Shown here: positions 53,625 through 61,781 of the stretch, piece by piece | Numbering within the stretch: position 1 is the stretch's first letter | Layout: each line of letters starts with the position of its first letter | Source of the DNA: Williamsia sp. 1135 | GTDB lineage: Bacteria; Actinomycetota; Actinomycetes; Mycobacteriales; Mycobacteriaceae | DNA: 64,000 nucleotides | Direction: 5' to 3' | Assembly: GCF_002095395.1 (NCBI RefSeq) | Contig: NZ_MJEI01000074.1 | Span: forward strand, 1 to 64,000 | Position numbers and translations under genes: made by a program | Notes under the pieces: model-generated | Told to the model about the DNA's origin: nothing | Seen by the model: the letters and a program-made list of their open reading frames with translations, nothing else | Databases searched by the model: none

Positions 53625-54287
53625 ATGGCAGGCAAGGGAGTGACGTCAGGACAGGCCGGTGCCGGCCGGAAAGCCGCCGCGAGCACGCCTACGACGAAGG
53701 GTGCCAAGCGGGCAGCGCACCGGCCATCTCGCCGCGAGGTGGTGGTCGAGGCGGCCATGCACTTGTACTCGGTCCGCTCGATCGAGGACGTCACGGTGGC
53801 CGACATCGCTGCGGAGGCACACATGACCTCCGCCGCGGTGTATTACCACTACCCGTCGAAGGACGAGGTCCTGCTGGGCGGCCTGCGGTTGTACGCGACC
53901 GGACTGCTCGACGAGTTCCGTGCTCAGCTGCTGGCAAGTCCCGATGCCCCCCTCGGAGACATCATCGTGCGGCTTCTGGAGTGGACGGACCAGCACCGGC
54001 CCGCCTCGCTGGTGTTCTTCGTCCGGTCTCCGGGGTGGAGCCTGTCGATCGAGGCGCTGCGCCGTGAGGTGCGGCTGGAACTGCTCAACCTCTTCTCGAC
54101 CGAACTGCGGGTGCGCAACGGCATTTCTGTGAAGGCCAAGCAGGCCGCTGCGGCGACCGCATTGTCGAGTCTGCTCGAGGTATCGGTGTCGTCGTGGCTC
54201 ACCGAGGACGCCACGCTGGCCAATCTGGGGCGACGCCGATTCTCTGATGAGGTTCGTGAACTCGCGGCCGATATCGGCAGTGTGTGA
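53625..54287 (+). CDS. TetR-family regulator
   Basis: 220 residues. HTH at about 38-85 (MHLYSVRSIEDVTVADIAAEA, then MTSAAVYYHYPSKDEVLL), with an N-terminal Lys/Ala extension of about 30 residues that ends in AAHRPSRR, the same motif as the divergent TetR. No clear ribosome binding site precedes the ATG at 53625, though the direct repeat does. Likely regulates the 49-62 kb catabolic island. Confidence 0.87.
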   Translation: MAGKGVTSGQAGAGRKAAASTPTTKGAKRAAHRPSRREVVVEAAMHLYSVRSIEDVTVADIAAEAHMTSAAVYYHYPSKDEVLLGGLRLYATGLLDEFRAQLLASPDAPLGDIIVRLLEWTDQHRPASLVFFVRSPGWSLSIEALRREVRLELLNLFSTELRVRNGISVKAKQAAAATALSSLLEVSVSSWLTEDATLANLGRRRFSDEVRELAADIGSV

Positions 54288-54307
54288 CCTGCATCGCGGT
54301 GGTGCGA

Positions 54308-54322
54308 GCCAAGTAACGCCGA
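54308..54322. promoter_or_regulatory. CCAAGTAAC-type motif upstream of the phosphatase operon
   Basis: GCCAAGTAACGCCGA shares nine of its first ten bases with the palindrome at 58914. About 80 bases upstream of the histidine-phosphatase start. One half-site only. Confidence 0.45.
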
Positions 54323-54395
54323 ATTAATCGCGGCTGACCTGCCATTTCGCGAAAGTATCTTTAGACTGACGACAGTTTGTGGTTGACTTGGCCCC

Positions 54396-55103
54396 GTGCC
54401 CAACTCGACCCGTGCCCGGTCCATCGACCTCGACAACCCCTTCGCGCCACTGACCGGGCTGTGTGAGTTGGTGCTCGTCCGGCATGGCGAGCAGCAGCTC
54501 AGCAGAGAGCTCAGCGCCGCCGAGACCGTTGACCCGCCGCTGTCCGAGCTGGGCGAGAACCAGGTGCGGGCTGTGGCCCAGCGGCTGGCAGAGCGGCACA
54601 TCGACGCGGTGTACAGCTCGCCGCTGAGCCGCGCGCTGCGCACCGGGACAGCCATCGCGGATGAACACGGACTCATTCCTGTTGTTCGTGAGGAGTTGAC
54701 GGAATACGAACCGTGGCAGAACTTCCCGGCCGACCAGTCGCCGTTCGAGGTACTGCCGCACGAAGAGATCTCGAAGATCTTCTCCGAGCACATCCGCACC
54801 CGGCGGTATGACGCGTTCCCGTACGCGGAGGATCCGATCGGATTCCGGACCAGGGTGCTCGGTGAGATCGGAGCGATCGTCGAGCAGCATCCGGGGGAGC
54901 GTGTGGTCGTGACCTGCCACAGCGGAGTCATCAACGCCGTTCTCGCCGACGCTCTCGGGAGCAGCTTCGACATGCCGGTGCGGGTTCACCACACGTCCGT
55001 CAGCGTCGTCCGGGGAGCCGACACCCGGCGGGCAGTGCAGTCGATCAACGACTTCTCGCACGTCCTGGAATTCCAGACGCATGTCGGAGCAATGAACCTC
55101 TAG
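54396..55103 (+). CDS. Histidine-phosphatase superfamily (phosphoglycerate-mutase-like) protein
   Basis: 235 residues. Catalytic LVRHGEQQLS near residue 28 with the phosphohistidine, SSPLSRALRTG near 74 for the second Arg, and CHSGVINAV with the closing His near 172. Members are phosphatases or mutases of small phosphoesters. The location, 24 bases before an SDR and in the same direction as lpd and ThuA, puts it in the operon of the island. A phosphatase here makes sense if the pathway uses phosphorylated intermediates (inference). Confidence 0.87.
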   Translation: MPNSTRARSIDLDNPFAPLTGLCELVLVRHGEQQLSRELSAAETVDPPLSELGENQVRAVAQRLAERHIDAVYSSPLSRALRTGTAIADEHGLIPVVREELTEYEPWQNFPADQSPFEVLPHEEISKIFSEHIRTRRYDAFPYAEDPIGFRTRVLGEIGAIVEQHPGERVVVTCHSGVINAVLADALGSSFDMPVRVHHTSVSVVRGADTRRAVQSINDFSHVLEFQTHVGAMNL

Positions 55104-55127
55104 TCACAGTAGTAAAGGAGTCTTTCG

Positions 55128-55889
55128 ATGGATCTCAATCTCAAAGGAAAACGCGCCCTCATCAGTGGTGCGAGCCGCGGCATCGGGTTGGCGATCGCCC
55201 GGACCCTACTTGCCGAGGGCGCCTCGGTGGGCATCTGTGCCCGCGGAGAAGAACATCTCGCCGAGGTCGCCGGCGAACTGTCGGAGCAGGGAACGGTTTT
55301 CCACAAGGCAGTCGATGTAGGCGACGCCGACTCGGTGAAGTCCTTCGTCGATGAGGCGGCCGAAGCTCTCGGCGGAATCGACATCGTGGTGGTCAACGCC
55401 TCGGCGGCCACCGGCAAGGGACATCAGGCCTGGGTCAACAGCTTCAACGTCGACCTGATGAGCCTGGTCAACTTCATCGAATCCGCCACCCCGCATCTCG
55501 AGGTGAGCGAGTCGGCCTCCGTGGTCACCATCAGCACCACCTCCGCGCTCGAGGCCGGCCCCATCAGCACCGCCAACAGCTACGGAGCACTGAAGGCAGC
55601 CGTGCTGCAGCATTCCTCTGCGCAGGCGCGGGCGTTGGGTCCCAAGGGAATTCGCGTAAACGCCATCTCGCCCGGACCGATATTCTTCGAAGGCGGCGCC
55701 TGGGACACCATCCAGACCGCTCGCCCCGCCCTGTACGAGGCCGCACTCGCCTCCGCCTCGCTCGGCAAGCTCGGCGGCGCCGAAGATGTCGCCAATGCCG
55801 TTGTCTTCCTGTCCTCCCCGGCTGCCGGACACATCACCGGGACCAACCTGGTGGTCGACGGCGGATTCACCAACCGCTTCGACTTCTGA
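55128..55889 (+). CDS. Short-chain dehydrogenase/reductase
   Basis: 253 residues. TGxxxGxG as SGASRGIGLAIA, with VNASAATG instead of NNAG; catalytic serine near VTISTTSALE, Tyr in NSYGALKAAV. AAAGGAG lies before the ATG. Second gene of the phosphatase operon; LpdA begins nine bases after its stop. Probably oxidises or reduces a hydroxyl in the pathway. Confidence 0.88.
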   Translation: MDLNLKGKRALISGASRGIGLAIARTLLAEGASVGICARGEEHLAEVAGELSEQGTVFHKAVDVGDADSVKSFVDEAAEALGGIDIVVVNASAATGKGHQAWVNSFNVDLMSLVNFIESATPHLEVSESASVVTISTTSALEAGPISTANSYGALKAAVLQHSSAQARALGPKGIRVNAISPGPIFFEGGAWDTIQTARPALYEAALASASLGKLGGAEDVANAVVFLSSPAAGHITGTNLVVDGGFTNRFDF

Positions 55890-55898
55890 GTCTCTGAC

Positions 55899-57290
55899 AT
55901 GGCAAGCGAGAAGTCGGCCGATCTGCTGATCCTCGGAGGCGGGTCAGGCGGGTATGCGTGTGCTCTGCGGGCTGCGCAGCTCGGAATGTCGGTGATCCTG
56001 ATCGAAGCCGACAAGCTGGGCGGCACGTGTCTACACAACGGGTGCATTCCGACCAAGGCGCTGCTCCACGCGGCCGAGGTCGCCGACTCTGTTCGCGAGG
56101 CGCCGGGTTTCGGGATCGAGGCGACGCTCGACGGCATCGACATGAGTGCGGTGAACACCTACAAGGACGAGGTCATCGCGGGCCTGTATCGCGGTCTGCA
56201 AGGCCTCGTGGCCTCTCGCGAGATCGATCTCGTCAGTGGGCACGGTCGAGTGGTGGGCGATCGCACCGTCGAGGTCGAGTTGGCTGACGGCGGCACCGCG
56301 CGCTACCGCGGTGAAGCACTCGTGCTCGCCACCGGTTCACAGCCGAAGTCGTTGCCAGGTCTGACAGTTGGCGGCGCGGTCATGACCAGCGACCGCGCGC
56401 TGGAGCTCGACAGCGTTCCCGAACGTGTCGTGGTGCTCGGCGGCGGCGTGATCGGCTGCGAGTTCGCCAGCGTCTGGTCGTCGCTCGGCGCCCACGTGAC
56501 AATCGTGGAGGCAGCGCCGAATCTGCTTCCGACAGAGGATCCCTGGACGTCCAAGCAGGTCGAGCGCGCGTTCCGTAAGCGGGGGCTGGTCCTGCGGACG
56601 AAAACCGCCTTCAGCTCGGTGACCGAAGCCGATGGTGGCGTCGACGTCGAGCTGGCCGACGGATCGCATATCGAGGCCGACATCATGCTCGTCGCGGTGG
56701 GCCGCGGCCCGCGCACGGCAGACATGGGTTTCGCCGAAGCAGGTGTCGATCTCGAACGTGGCTTCGTGGTGACCGACGAATGGTTGCAGACGTCTGTGCC
56801 CGGCGTCTTCGCCGTGGGCGACATCGTCGCCGGACCGCAATTGGCGCACCGCGGCTTCGCCCAGGGCATCCTGGTGGCCGAGCAACTGGCCGGATTCGAC
56901 TGTGTTCCCATCGTGGACAAGGGTATTCCTCGTGTGACGTACTCCAATCCCGAGGTCGCGTCGGTCGGTCTCACCGAAGCCGAGGCCGCGCAGGAGTATG
57001 GCGACGTCGCGACAGTGGTCTATGACCTCGGAGGCAACGGCAAGAGCCGCATCCTGCGTACCTCCGGCGGGGTCAAGCTCGTATCGGCGGGCCCAGACGG
57101 CCCGGTTGTGGGAATCCACCTGGTTGGTGCCCGGGTCGGTGAGCTCATCGGTGAAGCCCAGCTCATCTACAACTGGGAGGCAACCGCAGGTGATGTCGCA
57201 CAACATATCCACGCGCATCCGACTCAGGCCGAGGCCTTGGGCGAAGCGCATCTGGCGCTGGCGGGCAAAGCACTCCACGCGCACGGCTAG
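55899..57290 (+). CDS. lpdA: Dihydrolipoyl dehydrogenase
   Basis: A 463-residue FAD enzyme that regenerates lipoyl groups. FAD motif LGGGSGGYACALRAAQLG near residue 14, redox pair Cys44/Cys49 in GGTCLHNGC, NAD motif GGGVIGCEFAS near 186 and C-terminal HPTQAEA with His440 and Glu445. It is a paralogue of the main complex enzyme here, since no other 2-oxoacid dehydrogenase genes are present. It might serve as reductase for the Rieske oxygenase or for another dithiol, or be part of a split complex elsewhere. Confidence 0.88.
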   Translation: MASEKSADLLILGGGSGGYACALRAAQLGMSVILIEADKLGGTCLHNGCIPTKALLHAAEVADSVREAPGFGIEATLDGIDMSAVNTYKDEVIAGLYRGLQGLVASREIDLVSGHGRVVGDRTVEVELADGGTARYRGEALVLATGSQPKSLPGLTVGGAVMTSDRALELDSVPERVVVLGGGVIGCEFASVWSSLGAHVTIVEAAPNLLPTEDPWTSKQVERAFRKRGLVLRTKTAFSSVTEADGGVDVELADGSHIEADIMLVAVGRGPRTADMGFAEAGVDLERGFVVTDEWLQTSVPGVFAVGDIVAGPQLAHRGFAQGILVAEQLAGFDCVPIVDKGIPRVTYSNPEVASVGLTEAEAAQEYGDVATVVYDLGGNGKSRILRTSGGVKLVSAGPDGPVVGIHLVGARVGELIGEAQLIYNWEATAGDVAQHIHAHPTQAEALGEAHLALAGKALHAHG

Positions 57291-57308
57291 GTACTGAGGG
57301 AAGAACCA

Positions 57309-58097
57309 ATGGCAGGACCAGCGGGCCGGCTCGATGCAGTCGTCGTATGCGGTGGACAGTGGCATGACTTCGATTACGCCCGGCTGCAATTGCTTACGGC
57401 ACTATCCGGATACGAGCACGTACGCACCAGGGTCTTCGAGGACTACAACTGTCTCGAAGCCCTGGCGTCCGCAGACCTGCTGATCACCTACACCTGCAAT
57501 CGGGTGCCGGACGAGACGCAGCAAGAAGCGTTGATCGGGTTCGTCTCCCGGGGCGGCCGCTGGCTGGCTCTGCACGGGACGAACTCAGCGATCGACCGGA
57601 CACCGCCGGGTTCGGCAAGCAAGTATGTGACCCCGCGGACGATGGGGGAGCTGCCGCAGGTGCTCGGGAGCCAATTTCTGGGACATCCGCCGATTGCGCC
57701 GTATCTGGTCGAGGTGACCGACCCCGAGCATCCGTTCGTCTCCGGCGTCGAACCGTTCGAGGTGACCGACGAGCTCTACGTCAGTGAGCTCCATCCTCCG
57801 ATCCAGGTCCTGGCTCATACCCGATTCGTCGGCGAATCAAGAGGATTCGAAGAAGGACACACGACCGTGGACAAACCGCGCCCGGTGTTGTACTTGAAGG
57901 ATCACGGAGCTGGGACCGTCTGTTACTTCACGCTGGGCCACTGTCGTGGCCGGTTTGATGTCCAGGATCTGGGTATCGACGATCTCGGCCGGGTCGATCT
58001 GGGGAGCTGGGCCGTACCGGAGTTCCATACGATCCTGGGACGGTGTCTGTCGTGGGCCGTCACCGGTGTGGTGACGGCGCCACTCCAGATCGGCTGA
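57309..58097 (+). CDS. Second ThuA-like protein
   Basis: 262 residues, ThuA fold: AVVVCGGQWHDFDYARLQLL, DLLITYTCNRVPDETQQEALIGF, GGRWLALHGTNSAID near 85, and HPFVSGVEPFEVTDELYVSE in the substrate-side. GAAG precedes the ATG. It is 18 bases past lpdA and is probably co-transcribed with it. It is divergent in sequence from the ThuA protein at 51876. The recurrent pairing of two ThuA folds with oxygenase and PEP-type genes is worth noting. Confidence 0.85.
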   Translation: MAGPAGRLDAVVVCGGQWHDFDYARLQLLTALSGYEHVRTRVFEDYNCLEALASADLLITYTCNRVPDETQQEALIGFVSRGGRWLALHGTNSAIDRTPPGSASKYVTPRTMGELPQVLGSQFLGHPPIAPYLVEVTDPEHPFVSGVEPFEVTDELYVSELHPPIQVLAHTRFVGESRGFEEGHTTVDKPRPVLYLKDHGAGTVCYFTLGHCRGRFDVQDLGIDDLGRVDLGSWAVPEFHTILGRCLSWAVTGVVTAPLQIG

Positions 58098-58100
58098 AGC

Positions 58101-58877
58101 TCAGTACATCGCCGTTCCACCGTCGACGCTGAGGATGGACCCGGTGATGCCGGCGCCCGCGTCTGAGGCGAGGAGCATCGCCACAGCCGCGACTTCTTCG
58201 ATGGTGTTGGGGCGCTTGATCGCCGACTCCTCGGCGAACAGCGCGACCATCTCGTCGAACGACATGCCCATGGCCTTGGCCGTGTCGGGTCCATTGTTCT
58301 TGATGATGTCGGTGATCACCAGACCTGGGCAGATTGAGTTGACGGTGATGCCCTCGGTGCCGACCTCGCGGGCGATCGACTTGGTCATGCCGTTGATCGC
58401 GTGCTTGGCGGCCACGTAGGCGGTGAACACGGGCTTGCCGTGCTTGCCTTCGACCGAGGAGATGTTGATGATGCGGCCGTACTTGTTCGGGAGCATGTGC
58501 TGCAACGCGCGGCGGGTGGCCCAGAAGTTCGAGTTCAGGTTCCAGTTCATCACCAGGGTCCATTCCTCGTCACTGAGGTTGGCGGTGGGCTGTAGGTCCT
58601 TGGCGCCGCCGGCGTTGTTCACCAGGACGTCGATACGGCCGAAGGTTGCGACGGTCTGCTCGATGAAGTCCTCCACATCGGCCTGCACCGTCACGTCACC
58701 GGGGAAGAAGGCAGCGCGTTCACCGACGCCGAACTCGGCCAGAGCTTTATCGCCCTTCTCCTTCGAGCGGCCGTTGAGCGATACCTTCGCACCCTCTGCC
58801 AGAGCCGCTTCGGCGATACCGCGGCCAATACCTTGCGTGCCGCCGGTGATGGCAACAACCTTGTCTTGCAGTTTCAT
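58101..58877 (-). CDS. Short-chain dehydrogenase/reductase (classical)
   Basis: 258 residues. TGGTQGIGRGIA motif, NNAGGAKD, Ser in INISSVEGK, catalytic YVAAK and the PGLVITD tail. Close to 3-oxoacyl-ACP reductase-like or hydroxy-dehydrogenases. ATG at 58877 follows AGGAG. Divergent from the PEP-utilising gene; two palindromes lie between. Confidence 0.9.
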   Translation of the reverse strand: MKLQDKVVAITGGTQGIGRGIAEAALAEGAKVSLNGRSKEKGDKALAEFGVGERAAFFPGDVTVQADVEDFIEQTVATFGRIDVLVNNAGGAKDLQPTANLSDEEWTLVMNWNLNSNFWATRRALQHMLPNKYGRIINISSVEGKHGKPVFTAYVAAKHAINGMTKSIAREVGTEGITVNSICPGLVITDIIKNNGPDTAKAMGMSFDEMVALFAEESAIKRPNTIEEVAAVAMLLASDAGAGITGSILSVDGGTAMY

Positions 58878-58913
58878 CGAGTGTCTCCTATGCAGATTCT
58901 TCCCTGGTCCACA

Positions 58914-58928
58914 GACAAGTAACTTGTC
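58914..58928. promoter_or_regulatory. Perfect palindrome GACAAGTAACTTGTC
   Basis: Seven-base half-sites around a one-base centre, 37 bases upstream of the SDR start and 116 before the PEP-type gene. It is the best copy of a motif seen also at 51791, 52662 and 54308. Typical TetR-operator geometry. Confidence 0.65.
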
Positions 58929-58962
58929 ATGGACTACAGTCTTACATGTAGAGTGTCATAAG

Positions 58963-58977
58963 TCACACAGTGTGTGA
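58963..58977. promoter_or_regulatory. Perfect palindrome TCACACAGTGTGTGA
   Basis: Seven-base half-sites and one-base centre, 35 bases after the GACAAGT palindrome and 67 before the PEP-type gene. Different sequence, so possibly a second regulator's site. Confidence 0.6.
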
Positions 58978-59043
58978 AGTCAGAATAAAGAAACTACCCA
59001 TCGTGGATCACGATCGGTGATGTGAAAGAGACGAGATACAGCA

Positions 59044-60768
59044 ATGGCCGAACAGCGTTGGTTGGTCGACACCGACCCGAGCACACGCCTCCCCGTCTAC
59101 ACGCGGCTCAACGCGAGCGATGTGCTGTCGGACCCGATCACGCCGCTCGGTGCGGACCTCGGCTGGATTCAGAACATCCTGCCCGGGTGGAACTTCGGAT
59201 ATGCGAGCCTCGGTAGCTACTCCCTCGCGGAGAAGCCCGATGTCGCGGCGTCGTCCGGCATCTTCTACGGACACCTCTACATCAACCTGTCGATGTCACG
59301 TCTCGTCGGCATCCGCGGTGGAATCCCCGTCGAGCTCGTCGACCAGCTCTGGTACGGCGGAGACCCGAACATCCCGGCCTATGTGGGCCACCCCGATGAC
59401 GAGAACGCAGAGGCCACCGCGCGGCTGGCAGCCCGTAACGCCTGGGCGTTGTCGACCGAGACCTTCCCCGAGCTGGAGGAGGATCGGACTCTGGCCGACA
59501 AGCTGCGCACCGAGCGTCCCGACCTCACCTCGTTGACCCCGGCTGCGCTCGTCGCGCGGGCTCGTTCGGTGATGCCGCTGGAGCGCGTCGCCTGGCGTGG
59601 CGAAGTCGTTGCCACCAACTGTGCAGCAGTCGGCCCCGCCGTCCTGGGACAGCTCCTCGGTGCCGAGCACCAGGACCTGATCGTCACCTTGGTCGGCGCC
59701 GCCGGCGACGTGGACTCGGCGCTGCCATCGTACGCGCTGTGGGAGCTCGGTCGCATGGTGCGGGCTGACGAGAAGCTGATGGCCGCGTTCGCCGCCGGCG
59801 TCCAGGGAGTCGGAGCCCGTGTCGCCGGAATCGACCCGAAGTTCGACTCGACCTTCGAGCAGTTCATCCTCGACTTCGGATATCGCGGACCCAACGAGTG
59901 GGACCTCGGTTCCGTCTCGTGGGAGACCCAGCCCGAACTCGTACTCGGACTGATCGACCGGCTCCGGTTGCAGGACGATTCGGCGTCACCGTCCGCGCGC
60001 CTCGGCGACCATGCCACAGACACCGACGACGCACTCGGCAAGGCTGTTGCGATTGTCGGCGATGACGCCGAGGGTCAGGCGACCCTCACCGCAGCGCTCG
60101 CTTCGGCCCGTCGCTTCGCTGCCTGGCGTGAGCGCGCGAAGACCAACTGCATCAAGGTCATTCACGAGGCGCGGGCGCCGCTCGTCGAACTCGGCCGCCG
60201 ATTGCATGCCGATGGTCACCTCGAGGCCGCCGATCACGTGTTCATGGCCGTCGACGACGAGCTCGACGCTCTGGCGAGCGCACCTGAGTCGATGAAGGTC
60301 ACGTTGGCCGAGCGTCACAAGGAGTGGGAGGGGCTGTTCGGACTCGAACTGCCCACCTTCCTCGATGCCCGCGAACCGTTTCCGGCGCTGTCGACTCTGG
60401 GTCGGAAGGGTCAGTCGGCGGTCGACGCCGTCAAGGTCGGCGACGTGTTGCAGGGGTCGGGTGCTTCGCCCGGTATCACTCGCGGTCGCACTCGGGTGAT
60501 CACCTCGATGGCGGCGCTCGATGAGTTCGAGGTCGGCGAGATCCTCGTCGCCCCGCAGACCGACCCGTCCTGGACCCCCTTGTTCATGGTGTCCGGTGGA
60601 GCGATCACCGACGTCGGAGCGATGGGTTCGCACGCGATGATCGTCAGCCGCGAGCTCGGGATAGCCTGTGCAGCCGGTGTGCAAGCCGCCACCCGTCGCA
60701 TCCCGAACGGCGCGCTCGTCGAGGTCGACGGCTCCAAGGGCACGGTCACCATCCTGGAACTGCCTTGA
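59044..60768 (+). CDS. PEP-utilising mobile (swivelling) domain protein without ATP-grasp partner
   Basis: 574 residues. The C-terminal 90 residues are the phosphohistidine swivelling domain (ASPGITRGRTRVI, then FMVSGGAITDVGAMGSHAMI with the catalytic His), found in PEP synthases, rifampin phosphotransferase and phenylphosphate/4-methylbenzyl-phosphate synthases. The rest is a large helical N-terminal part; no ATP-grasp domain is present in this gene or visible in the window. In split phosphotransferases the ATP-grasp subunit is a separate protein. So it may phosphorylate an alcohol or phenol substrate with a partner encoded elsewhere (inference). Confidence 0.8.
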   Translation: MAEQRWLVDTDPSTRLPVYTRLNASDVLSDPITPLGADLGWIQNILPGWNFGYASLGSYSLAEKPDVAASSGIFYGHLYINLSMSRLVGIRGGIPVELVDQLWYGGDPNIPAYVGHPDDENAEATARLAARNAWALSTETFPELEEDRTLADKLRTERPDLTSLTPAALVARARSVMPLERVAWRGEVVATNCAAVGPAVLGQLLGAEHQDLIVTLVGAAGDVDSALPSYALWELGRMVRADEKLMAAFAAGVQGVGARVAGIDPKFDSTFEQFILDFGYRGPNEWDLGSVSWETQPELVLGLIDRLRLQDDSASPSARLGDHATDTDDALGKAVAIVGDDAEGQATLTAALASARRFAAWRERAKTNCIKVIHEARAPLVELGRRLHADGHLEAADHVFMAVDDELDALASAPESMKVTLAERHKEWEGLFGLELPTFLDAREPFPALSTLGRKGQSAVDAVKVGDVLQGSGASPGITRGRTRVITSMAALDEFEVGEILVAPQTDPSWTPLFMVSGGAITDVGAMGSHAMIVSRELGIACAAGVQAATRRIPNGALVEVDGSKGTVTILELP

Positions 60769-61781
60769 GCAGCGGCGTGATCACCACCACCAGGGCTGTC
60801 TATCTGCGCGAGCGTCCGCCGGACGGCGAGCCTCGGCCCGAGCACTTCGAGGTCCGGGACGCGCCGCTCCCCGAGCGCACCGACGGTCAGGTGCTGGTCC
60901 GCAACTTGTTCATGAGTGTGGACCCGTCGATGCGGGGCCGTCTCGCGACGTCGGAATTGCACTACACCACCAACTTCCAGGTGGACGAACCACTGGACGG
61001 CTCGGCGCTGGGGGTTGTGGTCGAAGGGAACCGTGAGGTTCCGGTCGGTTCGTACGTGCGGCATCGGCTCGGCTGGCGCGACCACGCGGTGGTCGACACC
61101 ACCGCCGCCGCCGTGATCGATCCCCGGGGCATCGACCTGCACCACTGGCTCGGAGTGCTGGGGCAAACGGGGTTCACTGCCTACAGCGGCTTGGTCCGTG
61201 CCGGTGAGATCCGCAGCGGAGACGACGTCTTCGTCTCCGCGGCCGCCGGTGCGGTCGGTAGCACCGCGGGTCAGTTCGCCAAGCTGCTCGGCGCTTCGAA
61301 GGTCATCGGTAGTGCCGGTGGTCCCGAGAAGGCCGCTCTGCTGACAGATCGTCTCGGGTTCGACGCTGGTCTCGACTACCGCGCCAACCCGATCGGTGCG
61401 GCGCTCCGCGAAGCTGCTCCCGATGGCATCGATCTCTACTTCGACAATGTGGGTGGTGATCACCTGGTCGCTGCGCTGTCGTCGCTGCGACAACGGGGTC
61501 GAGTTGCGTTGTGCGGCATGATCTCCAACGGCGGTCCGGACAGCCCGCCGATCGATCATCTGATGAATTGCATCCTCAAACGGATCACGATCAGGGGCTT
61601 CATCGTCCGTGACCATGAAGATCTCCGGCCCGAGTTCGAGGATCGGGTGGCCGGGTGGCTTGCCGCGGGCGAACTCGTCGCGGAGTCGACAATCTACGAC
61701 GGACTCGACAACGCGGTCGATGCGTTTCTGTCCATGCTCGGCGGCGGCAACGTCGGGAAGATGCTGGTGGGGTTGGCGTGA
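60765..61781 (+). CDS. MDR-superfamily NADP-dependent oxidoreductase
   Basis: 338 residues of the zinc-free MDR group (PGR/CurA-like). TTG start at 60765 overlaps the upstream stop (TTGA); GTG at 60777 is an alternative. Landmarks: RGRLATSELHYT near 50, GQTGFTAYSGLVRAGEIRSGDD, the nucleotide loop SAAAGAVGSTAGQFAKLLG and YFDNVGGDHL. Reduces an enone or similar alkenal. Coupled to the PEP-type and hydratase genes. Confidence 0.88.
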   Translation: MSSGVITTTRAVYLRERPPDGEPRPEHFEVRDAPLPERTDGQVLVRNLFMSVDPSMRGRLATSELHYTTNFQVDEPLDGSALGVVVEGNREVPVGSYVRHRLGWRDHAVVDTTAAAVIDPRGIDLHHWLGVLGQTGFTAYSGLVRAGEIRSGDDVFVSAAAGAVGSTAGQFAKLLGASKVIGSAGGPEKAALLTDRLGFDAGLDYRANPIGAALREAAPDGIDLYFDNVGGDHLVAALSSLRQRGRVALCGMISNGGPDSPPIDHLMNCILKRITIRGFIVRDHEDLRPEFEDRVAGWLAAGELVAESTIYDGLDNAVDAFLSMLGGGNVGKMLVGLA

